Notes under the pieces: generated by a model
Databases searched by the model: none
Seen by the model: the letters and a program-made list of their open reading frames with translations, nothing else
Told to the model about the DNA's origin: nothing
Source of the DNA: Planctomycetota bacterium
GTDB taxonomy: Bacteria > Planctomycetota > UBA1135 > UBA2386
Direction: 5' to 3'
Length of the DNA: 64,000 nt
Assembly (NCBI GenBank): GCA_028281765.1
Contig: JANQJF010000058.1
Location: 104,808-168,807 of the forward strand
Shown here: piece by piece, positions 61,105 to 64,000 of the stretch
Layout: the number at the start of each line of letters is the position of its first letter
Numbering within the stretch: position 1 is the stretch's first letter
Program-made: the position numbers and the translations under genes

Positions 61105-62417
61105 GATCCTTCTCCGTGCGCCGTCTCTCCGTGCGCCGTCTCTCGGGCCGTCGTGAGGACGTAGCTGTGGTCGAGCCAGATGCCGGCGCCACCGGCCACA
61201 GCGTGATCCTTGGTCGCGGCCGCACACAGCCGCGACACGTCCTCCGGCGACCGATCGTTCTGCTGCATCCACTGCTCGGTCGTGAAGCGCACGCGCTGGC
61301 CGATCGAGTCGTCGACGGTGCGCAGCGACGAGAGCATCATGGAGCGCGCGGTGTCGAGCTCGCGATCCTCGAACTCACCCCTCTGCAGCGCCGCGAGCTG
61401 ATTCAAGATCTCCGTCTCCGCCGCCTCGATGGAATCGCGGTCGAGGCCGACCTGCACGAGCACGAAGTCCTTGTGCCGATCGAGCCCGGCGCTCGCGTAG
61501 TACGCGAGAGAGCGCTTCTCCCGCACTTCCTGGAAGAGACGCGAGTGCGCGCCGCCGCCGAACATGGACACGAAAAGATTCCGACCGACCCGTTCCTGGC
61601 CGTCGGTCTGCTTCGGCGCGCGAAACACCATCACCAGCTTGCTCTGCCGAAGGTCGGTCGTCTCGCGGGTGCGCGTCGCGTCCCGTTCGGGCACGACGAC
61701 GGCCGGCGCCACCGGCTGCTCGTCACGCTCGGGAAGCTCCGCGAGGAACGCGGAGATCTTGGCCTCGAGCTCGGACTCGTCCGGCAGGTCCCCCATCGCG
61801 ACGGCCCACATCGCGCCGTGCGTCAAGAAATCGCGGCGCGCAACCTCCGGGTCTGCGCGCCCGAGCTTCTCGACGGCCTCGAGGCCACCGTGCTCGGGGA
61901 TCGCCATCGGCTCGCCCTCGCAGGCGCACGCGATCGCGCGCTCCATCGCGTAGCTGCCCTTGTCGTCGGCGAGCGTGCGGATCATGTTCAACGTCTGCGC
62001 TCGCTCGAGATCGAACACGTCGCTCGGGAACCCGTCCCCGTCGAGTCGCGGCCGCGCGAGCAGGTCCGCGAGCAGACCGAGCCCGTCCCCGAGCTGGTCC
62101 GGTCGATCGGGCAGACACCGCCCACTCACGGAATCGAGCGCGAAGCACAAGAGGTGGCTCTCGCCGACCTTGGACGACATCGGATGCACCGCGGCGCCGT
62201 AGAGGTCGTGCATCCGCCGCGCGAGCGCCGGACGGTTGTGATCCCGCTCGGTGCCCTGCAACAGCAAGCTCGGGAGCATCGAGCGTGCTGCCGCGCGCTC
62301 GTCGTGCGTTCTGCGCGCGTAGAGCGCGACGCGGAACGTCTTGAAACGCCGATCCGCCCGCCACAACACGGGGATCCCAGCGATGTGCGTCGTTCGAAAC
62401 CCCGCAAAACCGTCCAT
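61101..62417 (-). CDS. M16-family protein, YmfF-like, lacking the zinc motif
   Basis: The ATG at 62417 (MDGFAGFRTTHIAGIPV) gives 438 residues; further ATGs lie just upstream. It has the M16 fold pattern (ARSMLPSLLLQGTERDHNRPALARRMHDLYGAAVH; LFVSMFGGGAHSRLFQEVREKRSLAYYASAG) but no H-x2-E-H at the expected place, as for YmfF in the Bacillus pair. The C-terminus contains two exact tandem 15-bp units giving TAHGETAHGE. Likely a heterodimer partner for the YmfH-like protein. Confidence 0.87.
   Translation of the reverse strand: MDGFAGFRTTHIAGIPVLWRADRRFKTFRVALYARRTHDERAAARSMLPSLLLQGTERDHNRPALARRMHDLYGAAVHPMSSKVGESHLLCFALDSVSGRCLPDRPDQLGDGLGLLADLLARPRLDGDGFPSDVFDLERAQTLNMIRTLADDKGSYAMERAIACACEGEPMAIPEHGGLEAVEKLGRADPEVARRDFLTHGAMWAVAMGDLPDESELEAKISAFLAELPERDEQPVAPAVVVPERDATRTRETTDLRQSKLVMVFRAPKQTDGQERVGRNLFVSMFGGGAHSRLFQEVREKRSLAYYASAGLDRHKDFVLVQVGLDRDSIEAAETEILNQLAALQRGEFEDRELDTARSMMLSSLRTVDDSIGQRVRFTTEQWMQQNDRSPEDVSRLCAAATKDHAVAGGAGIWLDHSYVLTTARETAHGETAHGEGS
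61112..61141. repeat. Two perfect tandem 15-bp units at the ymfF-like 3' end
   Basis: CTCCGTGCGCCGTCT is present twice in a row (61112-61126, 61127-61141), encoding TAHGE twice on the minus strand just before the stop. Confidence 0.9.
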
Positions 62418-62496
62418 GAAACGCAGTGTAGGCCCGACCATCGCCGATGCCATACGTGAAACGTTCCCGCGCGGTTCGCGTTCTCGTATAAACGGA

Positions 62497-63384
62497 ATGA
62501 TGATCGCAACGCTTCGCGCGAGTTTCGTCCTCGCGCTCGGACTCCCACTCTGCGCGCAGGACGCGAAACCGGCGCAGGACCCCGCGTTCGACGCGCTCGT
62601 GACCGCGGTTGACGCGGCACACCGCAAGGGCGACAAGACCGAGACCTTCGACCGGTTCACCGGCACGCTCTCGATCTCGCAACTCGGCCGCAACACCGAC
62701 CGCATCGAAGTGCGCCTCGACGCGAAGTTCCTCGGCCCCGACCTGTTGAAGTACTCGGTGGACGAAACCGGCCGCCGCATCGAGCGGGGGCAGGACAAGA
62801 ACAAGAAGGTCTGGGGCCGCGTCGGCGACAAGTCCTACTGGATCGCGGGCCGCGACTACTCCGACGAGCGCAAGGAGTTCCGGCGCCACATCCGACTCGC
62901 CCGACAGCTCGTCGAGTTCCTCGACCCCGGCAAGACGATGCGCAAGATGACCGACCGCTCCAAGGTCCAGCAGCGCAAGGACGTCAAGATCGGCCGCGTC
63001 AAGCGCGGCGACTGCGAGTATGTCCACGGCGTGCTCGACGACTTCCCGCTCTACGCGACCGCAGGCGGATCGAACAAGGTCAAGCTCGAACTCTGGCTCA
63101 AGGATGGTTTGCTCGACGCAATCCAGGCGACGTCCCTCGACGAGAAGGGCAAGCCCGCGGGAAACCCGGAATACGTGTTGCTCGACGACTACACGGACAA
63201 GGACGGCGTGCAGGTGCCGACGAGGCTGACGATCTACCGGGTGGATCCGGCGCCGCAGAAGAAGGCGCCGGTGGCGCGGATCGAGATCCTGTCGTTGGAG
63301 TTGAAGCCGGAGCTGGAGGCGAAGGACTTCGATCGGTTGGGACTCGCACAGAAGACGCCGCCGCCGAAGAAGCGCGGAGGTTAG
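62497..63384 (+). CDS. Exported protein of unknown function (LolA-like beta fold possible)
   Basis: The ATG at 62497 (MMIATLRASFVLALGLPLCAQ) gives a signal peptide; total 295 residues. The mature part has long amphipathic strands (FTGTLSISQLGRNTDRIEVRLDAKFLGPDLLKYSV, KVKLELWLKDGLLDAIQATSLDEKG) and ends in a Lys/Pro tail (KTPPPKKRGG). The strand pattern recalls periplasmic lipid-binding or outer-membrane lipoprotein-sorting proteins, but there is no clear signature. It is divergent from the M16 pair, with 79 bases between. Confidence 0.75.
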   Translation: MMIATLRASFVLALGLPLCAQDAKPAQDPAFDALVTAVDAAHRKGDKTETFDRFTGTLSISQLGRNTDRIEVRLDAKFLGPDLLKYSVDETGRRIERGQDKNKKVWGRVGDKSYWIAGRDYSDERKEFRRHIRLARQLVEFLDPGKTMRKMTDRSKVQQRKDVKIGRVKRGDCEYVHGVLDDFPLYATAGGSNKVKLELWLKDGLLDAIQATSLDEKGKPAGNPEYVLLDDYTDKDGVQVPTRLTIYRVDPAPQKKAPVARIEILSLELKPELEAKDFDRLGLAQKTPPPKKRGG

Positions 63385-63689
63385 CGCGCGAGTGGAAGGG
63401 CCGTCGGTTCGGCGAGGCACGGGCAAGGCCACCTGAGACGGAGGGCGGACGACAAAGTTGGCGAGCGGCCTGGACCCGCGAAGCCCCTCCGACCGTGGAC
63501 ACAACGCCAACGTCACCGTCCGCCCCACGTCTCAGGTGCCTTGCCCCGTCTCCCTGCCCTTGCACTCCCGCAAATCCCTCCCATTCCCCCCGAATCCCAC
63601 TCGTGTCGGCATTGCCTCGCGTCCGATCTGTGGAATAAGCTGCGGCGAACCGAACCCTAGAAAGCCGCCACCAGACCCACGGAGCAATT
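63385..63689. other. Intergenic region upstream of infA with a large inverted repeat
   Basis: This 305-base gap carries no ORF I would defend. Its first half is occupied by the palindromic element described separately, and the second half should hold the infA promoter and ribosome binding site (GGAG at 63681). Confidence 0.6.
63421..63546. repeat. Large imperfect inverted repeat (possible MITE or long hairpin)
   Basis: Arms 63421-63463 and 63505-63546 pair at about 36 of 42 positions with a one-base bulge (hand alignment), around a 41-base spacer. Weaker complementarity seems to extend outward to about 63390 and 63570. The left arm (GGCACGGGC then CCTGAGACGGAGGGCGGACG) resembles the left arm of the element at 12040, suggesting a dispersed family. 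Confidence 0.65.
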
Positions 63690-63905
63690 TTGGCGAAAGA
63701 AGAAGCGATCACGCTGCAAGGCAAGGTCGTGGAGGCGCTGTCCGGCGCGCGCTTCAAGGTGCAAATGGACAACGGCCACACGATCCTGGCACACGTGTCC
63801 GGCAAGATGCGGAAGCACTTCATCCGGATCCTGCCCGGCGACACCGTCACGATCGAAGTGTCGCCCTACGACTTGACGCGCGGACGGATCACATACCGCA
63901 ACTAG
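63690..63905 (+). CDS. infA: Translation initiation factor IF-1
   Basis: The 71-residue protein is full length: [25 protein letters not shown], the [23 protein letters not shown] loop and [15 protein letters not shown], an S1-like OB fold. It binds the 30S A site at initiation. The start is TTG with GGAG five bases upstream; homologues begin MAKE, so this start is well supported. The 26-bp repeat shared with the gspJ-like 3' end covers its stop codon. Confidence 0.95.
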   Translation: MAKEEAITLQGKVVEALSGARFKVQMDNGHTILAHVSGKMRKHFIRILPGDTVTIEVSPYDLTRGRITYRN

Positions 63906-63923
63906 TGCCCCGCGTCCGAAGTC
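63898..63923. repeat. 26-bp repeat copy 2 (spans infA stop codon)
   Basis: 24 of 26 positions match the segment at 10026-10051. See the copy 1 entry. Confidence 0.6.
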
Positions 63924-63929
63924 CGCATC

Positions 63930-64000
63930 ATGAGTAACCGGCCATTCGACCCGCTCGCTGCGTTGCTGCTCCTCAACTTGTCCACTGACAAGCCGTGTCG
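63930..64000 (+). CDS. Possible 5' end of a further gene (runs off the window)
   Basis: An ATG at 63930 opens a frame (MSNRPFDPLAALLLLNLSTD) that continues to the window edge. There are only 23 codons and no strong ribosome binding site, so it may be chance. The TTGTCCACTGACAA hairpin lies inside it. Confidence 0.25.
   Translation, partial: MSNRPFDPLAALLLLNLSTDKPC

Noticed and set aside
59833-62417. Annotation of the M16 pair as mitochondrial-type processing peptidases
   Set aside because: Order, overlap and loss of the zinc motif in the first partner fit the YmfF/YmfH arrangement better.

Overview
The window is high-GC bacterial DNA, densely coded on both strands with many ATGA/GTGA stop-start overlaps and several GTG or TTG starts. 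It most likely comes from a planctomycete (Planctomycetota), possibly one of the deep marine lineages. Supporting signs are an ECF sigma factor directly upstream of a membrane Ser/Thr kinase with TPR-like repeats, large secreted FG-GAP and M36 proteins that share a C-terminal tail, a sulfatase remnant, SpmA-SpmB and pseudopilin genes, and a bacterial PARP-type zinc-finger protein. This assignment is inferred from gene content; no rRNA is present.

Layout. 0-6.4 kb: the end of an unknown gene, an L-arabinokinase/galactokinase-like GHMP kinase, then three exported proteins (14-repeat FG-GAP protein, Omp85-like barrel, conserved WCGH-family protein). 6.4-12 kb: smpB, tRNA-Leu(CAG), a four-gene pseudopilin operon (GspG/H/I/J types), then mpaA coupled to a fused spmAB. 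12-24.8 kb: serS, a large unknown exported protein, a decayed sulfatase, a rhomboid protease, folD, a zincin-like lipoprotein, tatA with a polyprenyl diphosphate synthase, sucCD, and an IS1-like insertion sequence just upstream of sucC. 24.9-38 kb: truncated haemoglobin, a secreted propeller-like protein, a two-domain dCTP deaminase, a sigma factor/kinase/secreted protein unit, membrane proteins and an M36 metallopeptidase. 38-48.4 kb (minus strand): a GT-C-like membrane protein, smc, an ATP-cone-only protein, nrdR, mnmE, yidC and a phosphoesterase. 48.5-64 kb: miaA, an AgcS-type symporter, rsmG, a hybrid histidine kinase, the PARP-type zinc-finger protein, a small lipoprotein, nadD, a MraY/WecA-like transferase, an ArsJ-like exporter coupled to an MBL hydrolase, a YtnP-like MBL protein, a YmfF/YmfH M16 pair, a secreted protein and infA.

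Much of the window is housekeeping: translation (smpB, serS, mnmE, miaA, rsmG, infA), envelope biogenesis (yidC, tatA, prenyl synthase, MraY-like, Omp85-like), nucleotide metabolism (dCTP deaminase, nrdR, nadD, folD), the TCA cycle (sucCD) and chromosome organisation (smc). The accessory layer is mostly secretion: four exported proteins carry related C-terminal tails, and pseudopilins and TatA are encoded nearby. The most unusual points are the tandem PARP-type fingers, the ArsJ-MBL pair with no other arsenic genes, the ATP-cone-only protein between nrdR and smc, the mpaA-spmAB coupling, and what looks like a family of palindromic intergenic repeats near 12.1 and 63.5 kb. I did not find CRISPR arrays, rRNA or prophage. 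All family assignments are from reading motifs; no searches were run.
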